Counted from the stretch's first letter, positions 1-8,640 are shown. The stretch: DNA of 64,000 nt from Aggregatilineales bacterium (GCA_030834905.1 JAUQWZ010000042.1:1-64000); one strand, 5' to 3'. The notes: generated by a model from the letters alone, not told the origin. Made by a program: numbers and translations.

Positions 1-117
1 GGTGACAAAAGCGATGAGGGTCTACCCGGTCCCATCTCGAACCCGGTCGTCAAGCTCATCAGCGCGGAGGGTACTGCACGGGTGACTGTGTGGGAGCGTA
101 CGCCGTCGCCGACACCG
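1..117 (+). rRNA. rrf: 5S ribosomal RNA, 5' end cut by window edge
   Basis: The sequence carries the 5S core: CCCATCTCGAACCCGGTCGT resembles the conserved CCCAT-C-GAAC loop and is followed by AGCGC-GAGGGTACTGC. Bases 1-6 (GGTGAC) pair with 105-110 (GTCGCC) as the inner part of helix I. The following GACACCG would pair with bases lying upstream of the window, so about 6-7 nt of the 5' end are missing. This marks the distal end of an rRNA operon transcribed rightwards. The 3' boundary is estimated from helix I pairing. Confidence 0.93.
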
Positions 118-231
118 TCCTGTCGCGCTCCCCCTCCCCGGATTGTCTGTTCCGGCGAACCGGACTGGAATGGGTCAGTGGTTAAGTAGCGGTTTCACTA
201 CCACAATTCAAGATGGCACAATGCCACCACC

Positions 232-267
232 AACGAGCGCGGTTTTTCCCGGCGCTCGTTTTTGTTT
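232..267 (+). terminator. Rho-independent terminator of the rRNA operon
   Basis: A perfect 9-bp stem (AACGAGCGC / GCGCTCGTT) closes an 11-nt loop and runs into TTTGTTT. It lies about 115 nt after the 5S gene. I see no tRNA or other gene in the sequence between the 5S end and this hairpin, or from the hairpin to the start at 371. Confidence 0.85.
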
Positions 268-370
268 CCCTGCCCTGTACGCCACAAACTTGAGCCGGGT
301 TCGGACGTGCGTTACACTCTGCCTGTCGCTGCCATCTTCGCGCCGCGAGAAATACGCTAGGATACACACT

Positions 371-1336
371 TTGACGAACAACACGCTTACCGCTGTGCCT
401 GGAATCCGGGTAGGTCATCAGACCAATCTGGAAGCCGCTACCGGCTGCACCGTCATCCTTTGCCCGCCGAATACAGTTGGTGGTGTTGATCAGCGCGGCG
501 GCGCTCCGGGAACGCGCGAAACCGATTTGCTTCATCCCATGCACCTTGTCCAGCACGTCAACGCAATCGCCCTTGCGGGTGGCAGCGCCTATGGTCTTGC
601 GACTGCCGATGGCGTAATGCGCTATCTTGAGGAGCAGAACCAGGGTTTTGTGACACAGACCGGCGCGGTTGTGCCCATCGTGCCCGCCGCAATATTGTTC
701 GACCTTAGCCTGGGCAGCGCCGACGCACGCCCGACGGCTGAAATGGGTTACGCGGCATGTGCCGCTGCCACGACAGCGCCGGTTGACCAGGGTAATTTCG
801 GCGCGGGAACGGGCTGCCGTATCGGGGCGATGCTTGGCAATGAATTTGCTACCAAAGGCGGTATTGGCAGCGCCGCCATAACCATTGCCGATAATCTGAT
901 TGTCGCTGCGCTCTGCGCCGTGAATGCTTTTGGCGATATTATTGACGAGCAGGGGAAAATTCTTGCCGGACTGCGTCAGCCGCCGGATGGCAGCCAGTTC
1001 ATCAGCACCCTGGACGCCATTCGTATGATGCCAGCGCCGCCGTCTGAGCTACAGAATACCATCATCGGCGTGGTAGCCACCAATGCGCGGCTGACCAAAG
1101 AACACACCAACAAGGTCGCCCAGATGGCGCATAATGGTCTTGCCAGGGCAGTGCGACCCGCGCACACGCTTTTTGACGGCGATACCCTGTTCGCGCTGGC
1201 AACTGGCGAGGTCGCCGCGGATGTCAATGTCGTCGGTGCCTTTGCTGCCGAGTCGGTCGCTGAAGCCATTCGTAACGCGGTGCGCGCCGCGACCTCACTT
1301 CATGGCGTTCGCGCATTGAACTCGGAATTGACGTAG
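371..1336 (+). CDS. P1-family (DmpA/BapA-type) N-terminal-nucleophile aminopeptidase
   Basis: This is a 321-residue peptidase of the DmpA/BapA family (MEROPS S58, P1 family), which releases N-terminal residues or hydrolyses amides and beta-peptides. The N-terminus TAVPGIRVGHQTN and the block IALAGGSAYGLATADGV are family hallmarks. Members self-cleave just before a Ser or Thr nucleophile. Here LQNTIIGVVATNA places the scissile bond at Asn229-Thr230, giving alpha and beta chains, as in the Asn-Thr members. The ORF track starts at 143, inside the rRNA leader and terminator. I choose TTG at 371 because AGGAT sits 7 nt upstream and the family homology begins there. The gene appears to stand alone. 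The substrate cannot be read from sequence. Confidence 0.9.
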   Translation: MTNNTLTAVPGIRVGHQTNLEAATGCTVILCPPNTVGGVDQRGGAPGTRETDLLHPMHLVQHVNAIALAGGSAYGLATADGVMRYLEEQNQGFVTQTGAVVPIVPAAILFDLSLGSADARPTAEMGYAACAAATTAPVDQGNFGAGTGCRIGAMLGNEFATKGGIGSAAITIADNLIVAALCAVNAFGDIIDEQGKILAGLRQPPDGSQFISTLDAIRMMPAPPSELQNTIIGVVATNARLTKEHTNKVAQMAHNGLARAVRPAHTLFDGDTLFALATGEVAADVNVVGAFAAESVAEAIRNAVRAATSLHGVRALNSELT

Positions 1337-1429
1337 AATATGTTAAGAAAACTGCGTTCATGTTTAATCCGGTGTTAGCAAAGGTTTGATACCCTTAACC
1401 CGTTATGCGCTAGACAGAACGGAGTTAGT

Positions 1430-2116
1430 ATGGCGAAGGTGTTAATCGTGGAAGACGAGGAGACGCTCGCTCGCACGCTGGCGGAAAAGCTGCGCGGCGA
1501 CGGCTTCACCGTAGTCACCGCTGGAGATGGCGAAGAGGGGTTGGAGAAAGTCCGTGACGAGCGCCCGGATTTAATCGTGCTCGATATTATGCTTCCGAAG
1601 CTGGATGGTCTGAGCCTGTGCCGCATTGTCCGACGCGACACCGGGACGGCGCACATTCCCATCATCATGCTGACAGCGCGTGGTACTGAAGTTGACAAAA
1701 TCGTTGGGCTTGAAAGCGGCGCTGACGATTACGTGGTGAAACCGCTGGCGCTGGGCGAGTTTCTGGCGCGCGTGCGGGCGGTCATGCGCCGCGCGCCCGG
1801 ACGACCGGCGATGCAGGACGAACTGGTATCCAACGACCTGCGCCTGAGCATGACCGGACGCCGGTTGTTCAAGGGCGATCAAGAGACGAAGCTGAGCAAC
1901 AAGGAATTCGACCTGCTTGCCGAACTGATGCGCAACAAGGGCGTTGTCCTCTCTCGCGATCTCATCCTGACAAAAATCTGGGGCTACGACTATTTTGTAG
2001 ACAAGCGAACGGTTGACGTCCATGTTCGCTGGCTGCGTGAAAAGATCGAAGATGATCCGTCGAATCCGAAGCGTATCGTCACTGTTCGCGGTGTCGGCTA
2101 TCGTTTTGAAGGCTAA
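1430..2116 (+). CDS. OmpR/PhoB-type response regulator
   Basis: This is a 228-residue two-component transcription factor. The receiver domain (about 1-120) has the acidic pair in VLIVEDEE, the phospho-acceptor Asp52 in LIVLDIMLPKLDG, Thr81 and Lys103 in DYVVKPLAL. A winged-helix Trans_reg_C domain (about 130-227) ends in KRIVTVRGVGYRFEG. GGAG lies 5 nt before ATG. The sensor kinase follows 16 nt downstream, so the two form an operon and a cognate pair. It resembles PhoB/RpaA-type regulators, but the controlled genes are not evident from the window. Confidence 0.95.
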   Translation: MAKVLIVEDEETLARTLAEKLRGDGFTVVTAGDGEEGLEKVRDERPDLIVLDIMLPKLDGLSLCRIVRRDTGTAHIPIIMLTARGTEVDKIVGLESGADDYVVKPLALGEFLARVRAVMRRAPGRPAMQDELVSNDLRLSMTGRRLFKGDQETKLSNKEFDLLAELMRNKGVVLSRDLILTKIWGYDYFVDKRTVDVHVRWLREKIEDDPSNPKRIVTVRGVGYRFEG

Positions 2117-2132
2117 GGAGCGGAGTCAACAG

Positions 2133-3437
2133 GTGAAGCAGTCGTTGGACACCGATATCGCGGCACGCGAGCGCAGAATTGCCGAGGTGCGCAAGTCGCT
2201 GGAAGATCGCGAAAAATTCACCGAATCGCTGCGCGCTTTGCTGCAAGACACCGAGGGGACAATAGACTTTCTGAAACGGGACATGCTCGAACAGGAGCAG
2301 ATGCTGGAAAGTCTGCGCCAGAATGCCACTCAGCGCGAGCAGCAGATGGCATCGCTTCAGCAGCGGCTGGACGATTACGAAACCGACAGCGCTTATAAGC
2401 TGGCGCTGGCATTGACGCTGGCGAATACCGCGTATGACGCGCTGTTTGTCCTCAACGAGAGCTGTCAGATCGTCGCCATTAATAACGGCGCCGAGTCATT
2501 GTTCGAGGTCGCTCGCCCGCTTGGGCGCAGTCTGGCTGACGTGACGCACACGCCCGAACTGGAGTTGATGGTCGGCGATGCGCTCGCCAACGCCGAAGAG
2601 ACGCTTGAAGAACAGATCACTATTGATGGACGCAGTTACCGCGTGCGCGTGCAGGTTATCCGGCGAGCAGGGAACGCTTTTATTGGCTTGGCGCTGCAGG
2701 ATGTCACTGAACTGGTGCGCCTTCACCGCGCCCGGCGCGACATGGTTGCCAACATTTCGCATGAACTGCGGACGCCAATCGCCAATATCCGCCTGATTAT
2801 TGACAGCCTGTTCCACGAGCAGGACAAGCCCAAGCGCAAGCAGAGTACCACGGCGCTGCGGACGATTGCGCGCGAGACGGATTCGCTGCTTTGGTTAGTG
2901 CAGGAACTGCTCGATCTCTCGATGATCGAATCAGGACAGGCGATCCTTCGGATGGTCGAATGGTCGGTTAAGGAGCTGATCGAAGAGGCAGCCGAACGGA
3001 TGCAGGATCAGAGCGAGATCAAAAAAATCAGGATCGTCTCGGAAGCGCCGGACGATGTCTGGGTATGGGCAGACCATGAACAGGCGCGGCGCGTCCTCAT
3101 CAACCTGATTCACAACGCCATCAAGTGGTCGCCGCCTGGCAAAGTGATCACCGTGACCGCCGAAACCGCTGCTGATGAAGTCATTGTAAGCGTGCTGGAT
3201 CAGGGACCCGGCGTTGCCGACGACCAGAAGGAACGCATATTCGAGCGATTCTATCAGGTCGATCCGTCCCGTTCCGGCGGCGAAGGAACTGGACTGGGGC
3301 TGGCGATCTGCAAGCACATCATCGAAGCGCATGGCGGGCGAATCTGGGCGGAAAGCACGAACAATGGCGCGAACGGCGGCATTTTCCGTTTCACACTAGG
3401 GTTAGCGGAGACTCATGCGATACACCACGACTCCTGA
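2133..3437 (+). CDS. Soluble PAS-domain sensor histidine kinase
   Basis: This is a 434-residue kinase that should phosphorylate the regulator encoded just upstream. The first ~95 residues are charged heptad-like coiled coil (ERRIAEVRKSLEDREKF and similar). A PAS domain follows (about 100-195). The HisKA domain has the H-box NISHELRTPIANIR with His210. The HATPase domain has N-box (NLIHNAIKWS), G1 (DQGPGVAD), F (FERFYQVD) and G2 (GTGLGLAIC) motifs. There is no transmembrane segment, so it senses an intracellular cue. The track start at 2013 overlaps the regulator gene. GTG at 2133 is preferred because AAGGAG/GGAG lies 7 nt upstream. Its end overlaps the HEAT-like gene by 23 nt. Confidence 0.92.
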   Translation: MKQSLDTDIAARERRIAEVRKSLEDREKFTESLRALLQDTEGTIDFLKRDMLEQEQMLESLRQNATQREQQMASLQQRLDDYETDSAYKLALALTLANTAYDALFVLNESCQIVAINNGAESLFEVARPLGRSLADVTHTPELELMVGDALANAEETLEEQITIDGRSYRVRVQVIRRAGNAFIGLALQDVTELVRLHRARRDMVANISHELRTPIANIRLIIDSLFHEQDKPKRKQSTTALRTIARETDSLLWLVQELLDLSMIESGQAILRMVEWSVKELIEEAAERMQDQSEIKKIRIVSEAPDDVWVWADHEQARRVLINLIHNAIKWSPPGKVITVTAETAADEVIVSVLDQGPGVADDQKERIFERFYQVDPSRSGGEGTGLGLAICKHIIEAHGGRIWAESTNNGANGGIFRFTLGLAETHAIHHDS

Positions 3438-3714
3438 GGGTATACGTCGCCTGCTGGATCAGATCATCGGCGGCAGCAGCCAAGAGCGAACGGCGGCATG
3501 GCTCATTTTCCTGCATTTGGGGAATGACGCCGTCCAGCCGCTTGCCGACGAACTCTACACCGGGGTAGACGAGGCAACCGGCGTCGTCATCCTCGATCTG
3601 TTGGGAGAAATCGGCGGCTCGGACGCGCAGATGGTGCTGCAAGACATTCTAAACGCCGGTGGGCGCGACGCGCTGGTTCAGGCGGCGGCGCGTGGGCTGG
3701 CGCGGAATCAATAA
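3415..3714 (+). CDS. Small HEAT-repeat-like protein
   Basis: This 99-residue all-helical protein looks like two to three HEAT-type helical pairs. LGNDAVQPLADELYTGVDEATGVVILDLLGEIGGSDAQMVLQDIL shows the repeating pattern of PL..L....D...... I..LLG.IG. Such repeats serve as protein-protein scaffolds. The start overlaps the kinase gene by 23 nt, which implies translational coupling and a role linked to the two-component pair, such as modulation of the kinase. That role is inferred from position only. Confidence 0.75.
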   Translation: MRYTTTPEGIRRLLDQIIGGSSQERTAAWLIFLHLGNDAVQPLADELYTGVDEATGVVILDLLGEIGGSDAQMVLQDILNAGGRDALVQAAARGLARNQ

Positions 3715-3720
3715 ACGTAA

Positions 3721-3745
3721 GAGGGCGACCGGAGTTGTCGTCCTC
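3721..3745. terminator. Possible bidirectional terminator hairpin
   Basis: GAGGGCGAC and GTCGTCCTC form a 9-bp stem with one G-U pair and a 7-nt loop, between the convergent HEAT-like gene and ribZ. There is no convincing T-run on either strand, so function is uncertain. Confidence 0.4.
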
Positions 3746-3795
3746 GTGATGCCTGATACACCCTGATACTGCTCAACTCAGTCTGACACAAACGC

Positions 3796-4557
3796 CTACG
3801 CGCGTTCGATATTGGCGCGCACCCTCTGGGCGATGTGACCAAACTCCTCGCTGTAGGTCACTGCCAGGACGCGCGGGCGCGGCAGTGGAACGGCGATATC
3901 GGCGATGATCTGTCCGGGACGGCGGCTCATCACCAGCACTCGATCTGACAGCCAGACCGCCTCGTTGATGTCGTGGGTGACCATCATCACGGTCTGCCGT
4001 TCCTGTGTCCACAGGCTCATCAAATCGGCGCTGACCTGTTCGCGGGTGAGCGCGTCGAGCGCCCCGAACGGCTCATCCAGCAGCAGTACATCGGGGCGCT
4101 GAATGAGCACCCGCCCTAAGGCGACCCGCTGCGCCATGCCGCCAGAAAGCTCGCCGGGGTAGGCGGGTGCAAATTCCTCCAAGCCAAGCTGCGGCAGCAG
4201 CGCCTGGGCGGTGCGATTCCGTTCGTCCCGGCTGATACCAGCCAGCTCAAGCGGCAGCGCCACGTTGTCGATGATGGTGCGCCAGGGCATCAGGTTGGCA
4301 TCCTGAAACATGATGGCAACCCGAGGCGATGGTTCGGTCACCGGCTTGCCATCCAGCAGGATGCTGCCTTTGGTCGGCACCTGAAGCCCGGCGAGCAGAC
4401 GCAGCAGGGTGCTTTTGCCACAGCCGCTGGGTCCCACCAGGGTGATAAACTCGCTCGGCGCGGTGGTAAAGGTGACCGGTCCCAGCGCTGGCAGGCTGCC
4501 TCCGTTGGGTGCTGTGTAGACCGCGGTTACGCCGCGTACTGCCAGAGACGCTGTCAT
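3796..4557 (-). CDS. ABC transporter ATPase of FMN-riboswitch-controlled operon (RibZ-like)
   Basis: This 253-residue nucleotide-binding subunit belongs to the nitrate/sulfonate/taurine (SsuB/TauB) class. It shows Walker A GPSGCGKST (42-50), the ABC signature LSGGMAQR (137-144), Walker B VLLLDEP (about 157-163) and the H-loop His in MMVTHDINEA. It is the last gene of a three-gene operon and starts 4 nt after the binding-protein stop. Because an FMN riboswitch heads the operon, the transporter is best read as the riboflavin or flavin-precursor importer known as RibXY(Z) from comparative genomics of Chloroflexi. By homology alone it could be mistaken for a sulfonate or thiamine-precursor transporter. 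Confidence 0.88.
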   Translation of the reverse strand: MTASLAVRGVTAVYTAPNGGSLPALGPVTFTTAPSEFITLVGPSGCGKSTLLRLLAGLQVPTKGSILLDGKPVTEPSPRVAIMFQDANLMPWRTIIDNVALPLELAGISRDERNRTAQALLPQLGLEEFAPAYPGELSGGMAQRVALGRVLIQRPDVLLLDEPFGALDALTREQVSADLMSLWTQERQTVMMVTHDINEAVWLSDRVLVMSRRPGQIIADIAVPLPRPRVLAVTYSEEFGHIAQRVRANIERA

Positions 4558-4561
4558 TTGG

Positions 4562-5716
4562 TTATTCCTCAGCCGGTAAGAAGGCGTTGGTGTACGCCGC
4601 CGAGACGTCCTGCTCCTCGGTGATGTATCCCATGGCGATCAGTGTCGTCTGGGTCGTTTCCCAGTCCTCAAGGTCGCTGTAACCCAACTGGTCGGCATCC
4701 CATAGTTCAATGCTTGCCAGCAGAATCTGGAACTGAAGCAGCGTATCGGCGTCGAACTGTTCCTGAAGGCTCGCCAGCAGATCGGCGCGTTGTTCAGCCA
4801 CAATTTCACGATCTGCGTCCGGGTTTTCTTCCAGAAAAGTCGCCTGCGCTTCGGCGGCAGCGGTCAGGAAGGTTTCCAGGTCTTCGGGCAGCGGCAGCGT
4901 TTCGACGTAGACGGCGCTCAAAAGATACGCCTCTGCCGGATTATTGATGGCGCTGCGCACGCCAAGGTCGAAGGCGCTGACCATCCCCTGTACCAGATCG
5001 GGGTCATTGGCGGCGGTTTCTTCGTTGGTGGCGACCGTGTTGGACACCAGATTGGTGAAGTCTGACAACCGGAAAACTTCGACGCCGGTGATGTCGCCGC
5101 AGTCGCCGTCGGCGGCGCGGTTGTTGATTTGCAGAGGTTCATTGGTGACGTAGATGACGGCGGCTTCAACAGCGCCGACACACATCACTTCGGGGGCGTT
5201 GAAGCCGATCTCCTGTAACTGGAGATCGCTTTCGGTCATATCGTTGGCTGCCAGCAGCGCGATCAGCCCGGTATAGGATGCGCCAAAGCGTCCGGGAATG
5301 CCGACGACACGCCCCCGAAGATCGGCGACCGTCTCGATACCGGAATTCTCCGGGTAGACAATGCCGACCGGGTACTTCTGGAACCATTCATAGACGCTGA
5401 TGATCGGACGCCCGTTTGCCCGCGCTGCCAGCACCTGCTCGCCGCTGACCAACCCAAACTGGCGCTGTCCTGCCGCGATTAGATCGACGCCAACCGGCTC
5501 GTCGCCATGTTCCATTGTCAGATGGATGCCCGCGTCGGAGAAGTAGCCTTTTTCGAGCGCCGTGTAAATCGACGCGAATTGGATATTGGGTACGAAAGTC
5601 ATGAAGAAGGTCTGGTCTGTTAGCTCATCCTGCGCGCCCGCAGGGGCAAAGGCGAACAGCAGCGAAGCCAGAACCAGCAAGCCAACAAAACTTCGGATGG
5701 GTGCAGCACGCATCAT
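4562..5716 (-). CDS. ribY: NMT1/THI5-like substrate-binding protein (RibY-like)
   Basis: This 384-residue extracytoplasmic binding protein belongs to the NMT1/THI5-like family. A Sec signal peptide (SFVGLLVLASLLFAFAPAGA) precedes the mature part starting near QDELTDQTFF. Family features include PNIQFASIYTALEKGYF near the N-terminus and VADLRGRVVGIPG in the hinge region. I place the start at the MMRAAP ATG because AAGGAG lies 8 nt upstream; the track's TTG lies only 2 nt from it. It sits between permease and ATPase genes behind an FMN riboswitch, so its ligand is probably riboflavin or a close relative, not thiamine precursor or nitrate. Confidence 0.87.
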   Translation of the reverse strand: MMRAAPIRSFVGLLVLASLLFAFAPAGAQDELTDQTFFMTFVPNIQFASIYTALEKGYFSDAGIHLTMEHGDEPVGVDLIAAGQRQFGLVSGEQVLAARANGRPIISVYEWFQKYPVGIVYPENSGIETVADLRGRVVGIPGRFGASYTGLIALLAANDMTESDLQLQEIGFNAPEVMCVGAVEAAVIYVTNEPLQINNRAADGDCGDITGVEVFRLSDFTNLVSNTVATNEETAANDPDLVQGMVSAFDLGVRSAINNPAEAYLLSAVYVETLPLPEDLETFLTAAAEAQATFLEENPDADREIVAEQRADLLASLQEQFDADTLLQFQILLASIELWDADQLGYSDLEDWETTQTTLIAMGYITEEQDVSAAYTNAFLPAEE

Positions 5717-5754
5717 GAACAATGCTCCTTAAGTGTAAAACCAGCGCTGTGAGA

Positions 5755-6567
5755 CTAAAGTGAATTCTGCCGGCGCGAGCGCGACTGCCACGCCAGCAGG
5801 CGGTGTTCCAGCAGGGCGACAGCGCCGTACATCAGCCGGGCAATGAGCGCCAGCATCAGAACCGCGACCATAACCAGCGGTGTGTTGTAGCTGTCACGCG
5901 CCAGCTTGACCAGATAGCCCAGTCCGGCATTGGCGCTGACAAATTCACCCACCACGACGCCGATCACCGAAAGCGTGGCGCTGAGCTTCAGCCCGCCGAG
6001 CAGAATGGGCATGGCAGCGGGGACTTCCAGTCGGGTAAACATCTGCCAGCGAGTGGCGCGAAGCGAGTGCATCAGGTCGCGCAGGGACGGCGGCACCGAG
6101 CGAATGCCGACGACGGTATTGGTCAGCATTGGGAAGAAGACGGTCAGCATACAGGTGACGATTTTACTGGTGGGACCCGTCCCAAACCAGATAACCAGCA
6201 GCGGCGCATAGGCGACCACCGGCGTAGACTGGATCGCCACAATAATCGGCGACAGCATCTGTTCAAGCATGTGATTCTTGGCAATCAGGTAACCGAGCGC
6301 GACGCCTGCCACCAAGCCGAGAAACAGCCCAATCCCCATCTGCCCAACCGTCGTGACGGTATGCGTCCATAACCGACCATCAAGCAAAGTCTGCACGAAG
6401 GTATCGAAGACAGCCCGCGGCGGTGGGATGATGAATTCGGGGTAGATCTTCAGCCGGGTGATCAGTTCCCAGAGGAGCAGCAGCACCAGTAAGCCGAGAT
6501 ACGGCGCGAGCGCGCGGCTGGATGGCATCCGTAGATTGACCTGTCTGCTGAGCATGGTGATTTGCAT
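5755..6567 (-). CDS. ribX: ABC transporter permease (RibX-like)
   Basis: This 270-residue inner-membrane permease of the BPD_transp_1 family has about six membrane segments and the cytoplasmic EAA-type loop around SLRATRWQMFTRLEVPAAMP that docks on the ATPase. It is the first gene of the operon, about 135 nt after the FMN aptamer. Its ATG (6565-6567) lies in the T-run of a terminator-like hairpin, so expression should depend on the state of the riboswitch. A second in-frame ATG four codons on (6555) is a possible alternative start. The gene order permease, binding protein, ATPase supports assignment as RibX. Confidence 0.87.
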   Translation of the reverse strand: MQITMLSRQVNLRMPSSRALAPYLGLLVLLLLWELITRLKIYPEFIIPPPRAVFDTFVQTLLDGRLWTHTVTTVGQMGIGLFLGLVAGVALGYLIAKNHMLEQMLSPIIVAIQSTPVVAYAPLLVIWFGTGPTSKIVTCMLTVFFPMLTNTVVGIRSVPPSLRDLMHSLRATRWQMFTRLEVPAAMPILLGGLKLSATLSVIGVVVGEFVSANAGLGYLVKLARDSYNTPLVMVAVLMLALIARLMYGAVALLEHRLLAWQSRSRRQNSL

Positions 6568-6604
6568 AAAAATACCCCGCCATCTTTTGATGATGATTCG
6601 GGGC
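6568..6604 (-). terminator. Riboswitch expression-platform hairpin over ribX start
   Basis: On the minus strand CCCCG pairs with CGGGG, and an inner CATC pairs with GATG. TATTTTTATG follows, so the U-tract runs straight into the ribX start codon. The 3' arm GGCGGGG is also the only G-rich sequence at Shine-Dalgarno distance. The hairpin could therefore stop transcription and hide the ribosome site at once. This is what an FMN-induced OFF switch needs. Confidence 0.7.
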
Positions 6605-6701
6605 AGGGGTACGCTTCGCCTGAAATGCCATATTCATGGCAGATACAGCTAAGCAGCCATAAACCCACGCGCAGATTTGCCGCGCTGGTTTGGCTGAACG
6701 C

Positions 6702-6892
6702 ACCTTCTTCCATCCGGACTATAACCGTCGGCTCTGGCTTCTAACCAGATCCACCGGCACAGAGAACAGGCTCTGTGACGCACCAACCACCACCCGAAGG
6801 TGATCAAACGATTGGCGACACGGGTCGCGGGCTTCCTGCGCATTTTCACACAGGCTACCGCCGGTAGGGACTTTCACCCTGCCCCGAAGGTT
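6702..6892 (-). promoter_or_regulatory. FMN riboswitch (RFN element)
   Basis: The minus strand reads CTTCGGGGCAGGGTGAAAGT, then CCCTACCGGCGGTAG and GAAGCCCGCGA. A variable stem follows, then AGCCGACGGTTATAGTCCGG and ATGGAAGAAGGT. These match the conserved blocks of the RFN aptamer in order. P1 is formed by ACCTTC at the 5' end and GAAGGT at the 3' end. FMN binding normally blocks expression of riboflavin synthesis or uptake genes. Here it controls the three-gene ABC transporter to its left. Confidence 0.96.
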
Positions 6893-6910
6893 GCTTGTCA
6901 ATTACAGCCT

Positions 6911-6916
6911 ATTATA
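6911..6916 (-). promoter_or_regulatory. Likely -10 element of the rib operon
   Basis: TATAAT occurs on the minus strand (plus-strand ATTATA) about 18 nt before the first conserved aptamer base, so the transcript would begin just upstream of the riboswitch. I do not see a good -35 hexamer at 16-18 nt. The region from here to the kinase gene at 7024 holds nothing else I can name. Confidence 0.5.
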
Positions 6917-7023
6917 ACGGCTTTCAATAAGAATTGCACTAACAAGGCATACAAAAGTGCAGCAAATCAGGACGATCCGGTGATGTTCTTCGGATAATTC
7001 CGCCCAATCAACCGGATCTGCTT

Positions 7024-8640
7024 TCAGGCTTGGACGCGATTGAGCAGCAGCGTCAGCCCAAAAACGCTGCCCTGATTAGGGCTGCTGTGGACGTAGACGC
7101 CGCCGCCGTGTGCCTCTGCCACCGTTTTCACGATTGCCAATCCGAGTCCGGTTCCCGGAATGCCGGAGCGCGTGTTCGCCCGGTAGAATCGCTCGAACAG
7201 CCGCGCCTGCAAGTCTACCGGAATGCCCGGTCCGTTGTCCGCGACTTCGATGTGCAGCATCTGCCCGCTGACGAACAGGCGCAGCGTGATTTGACTGCCC
7301 GACGCGGCATATTTACTGGCGTTATCCAGATAGTTGAAGATCGCCCGCGTGACCCAGCGCCGGTCGGCGTACAGCGTGGGGATATCGGACTGAAGTTCGA
7401 CCGCGGTCGTGATGCCCTTCGCCTGAAGCAGCGGGCGAATACCCGCCATGACTTCGTACACCAGCTCGCCAACGTCAATGTCCACCAGATTAAGCCCGTA
7501 GCCACTTTGGATCTGTTCCAGGTTGAGCAGATCGTCGATTAAGCTCTGAATTCGGTTGATGCCGGTTTCGGCAATGTCGATGATTTCGTCCGTTTCGGTG
7601 TCGGACGTGGAGATGCGACGGCGCAGCAGCATCAGCGAGTTGAGCGCCACGCCGAGGGGATTGCGCATATCGTGGGCAGCCGCCTGGATGAACTGCGTTC
7701 GCGCGATTTCCGCCTGGCGCAGATGGGTCACGTCCTGAAGCACGATCACCCAACCGTCGGTGGCGGTGGTCTGCTGTACCTGGCTCTCGACATAGATCGG
7801 TGAGATCAGGACCGAGAGGACGCGATCACTGTCGGTATCGACCCGAAAGGCTTTGTTGCGCTCTTCACTGCGCGACGCGGTGGCGACTAACAGCGTATCA
7901 CGGATCTGCTGCTGCACCGGCGCTTCGCGCAGGGGAATGCCGAGAAGATCATCGGCGCTCGCTTCGAGCATCTGCTCCGCCGAGTCGTTGACCAGCCGGA
8001 TGCGACCGCTTTGATCGGTCGCGATGATGCCGTCGGCGGTTGAGCGCAGCACTGCGCTCAGGCGATCCTGATTTTCGACGCTCGTCTCGTAGAGGCGGGC
8101 ATTGTCAAGCGCCACGCCAACCGTATCGGCAATCGCCCGCAGCACGCCAATGCTGCTCTCGTCGAAGCTGTTGGGCTTATAGCTCATGATACTGAGGATG
8201 CCGATAATCTTACCGCGCGCGTGCATGGGTGCCATCACCAGCGAGCGAAAGCGCTCGTTATGAAAGCGAGGGACGGCAAGCTGCTCGCTCTCGGTCAGGT
8301 TGTTCTTAACGACCACTTCATCGGCAGCGATGACGCGACCGGATAATCCTTTTCCGAGTGGAATCCGCATCGGGTTCTCTTTGACGAAATCGCCCACCCA
8401 ACCCTGCTGCGCCCGCAGCACGACTTCACCTGCGTCCTCGTCTATCAGGCTGATTCCGCCTGCCTGCGCGCCGGTGATATTGAGCACCGCCTGGAGCGCC
8501 GTTTGCAGCGTCAGGTTCAGATCGAGAGACTGGCTGACGCTGGCGGCGACGGTATTAATCGCTGCCAGTTGGTCAACTCGCCGCTTCACTTCATCGCTGA
8601 GATGGCGATTTTGAACGATGAGGTGCTGTAGATCAATCAT
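7024..8640 (-). CDS. GAF-PAS hybrid sensor histidine kinase (orphan)
   Basis: This 538-residue kinase has no transmembrane segment. A short N-terminal coiled coil (VKRRVDQLAAINTVAASV) leads into a GAF domain (about 30-180, with IPLGKGLSGRVIAADE and RSLVMAPMHARGKIIGIL). A PAS domain follows (about 190-310, with ILRSTADGIIATDQSGRI-like sequence). The HisKA H-box is AAAHDMRNPLG. The ATPase domain shows NYLDNASKYA, DNGPGIP, FERFYRANTR and GTGLGLAIV. No regulator lies next to it. The nearest is the degenerate-receiver regulator at 11292, in the opposite orientation. GAF and PAS domains point to a soluble signal such as redox state, light or a small molecule, but none can be chosen. Confidence 0.92.
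   Translation of the reverse strand: MIDLQHLIVQNRHLSDEVKRRVDQLAAINTVAASVSQSLDLNLTLQTALQAVLNITGAQAGGISLIDEDAGEVVLRAQQGWVGDFVKENPMRIPLGKGLSGRVIAADEVVVKNNLTESEQLAVPRFHNERFRSLVMAPMHARGKIIGILSIMSYKPNSFDESSIGVLRAIADTVGVALDNARLYETSVENQDRLSAVLRSTADGIIATDQSGRIRLVNDSAEQMLEASADDLLGIPLREAPVQQQIRDTLLVATASRSEERNKAFRVDTDSDRVLSVLISPIYVESQVQQTTATDGWVIVLQDVTHLRQAEIARTQFIQAAAHDMRNPLGVALNSLMLLRRRISTSDTETDEIIDIAETGINRIQSLIDDLLNLEQIQSGYGLNLVDIDVGELVYEVMAGIRPLLQAKGITTAVELQSDIPTLYADRRWVTRAIFNYLDNASKYAASGSQITLRLFVSGQMLHIEVADNGPGIPVDLQARLFERFYRANTRSGIPGTGLGLAIVKTVAEAHGGGVYVHSSPNQGSVFGLTLLLNRVQA

Noticed and set aside
118-231. Possible tRNA after the 5S gene
   Set aside because: No cloverleaf or TTCGA-type T-loop could be made from the sequence.
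143-370. N-terminal 76 codons of the track ORF at 143
   Set aside because: They cover the rRNA operon terminator and contain no family homology; TTG 371 has the ribosome site.
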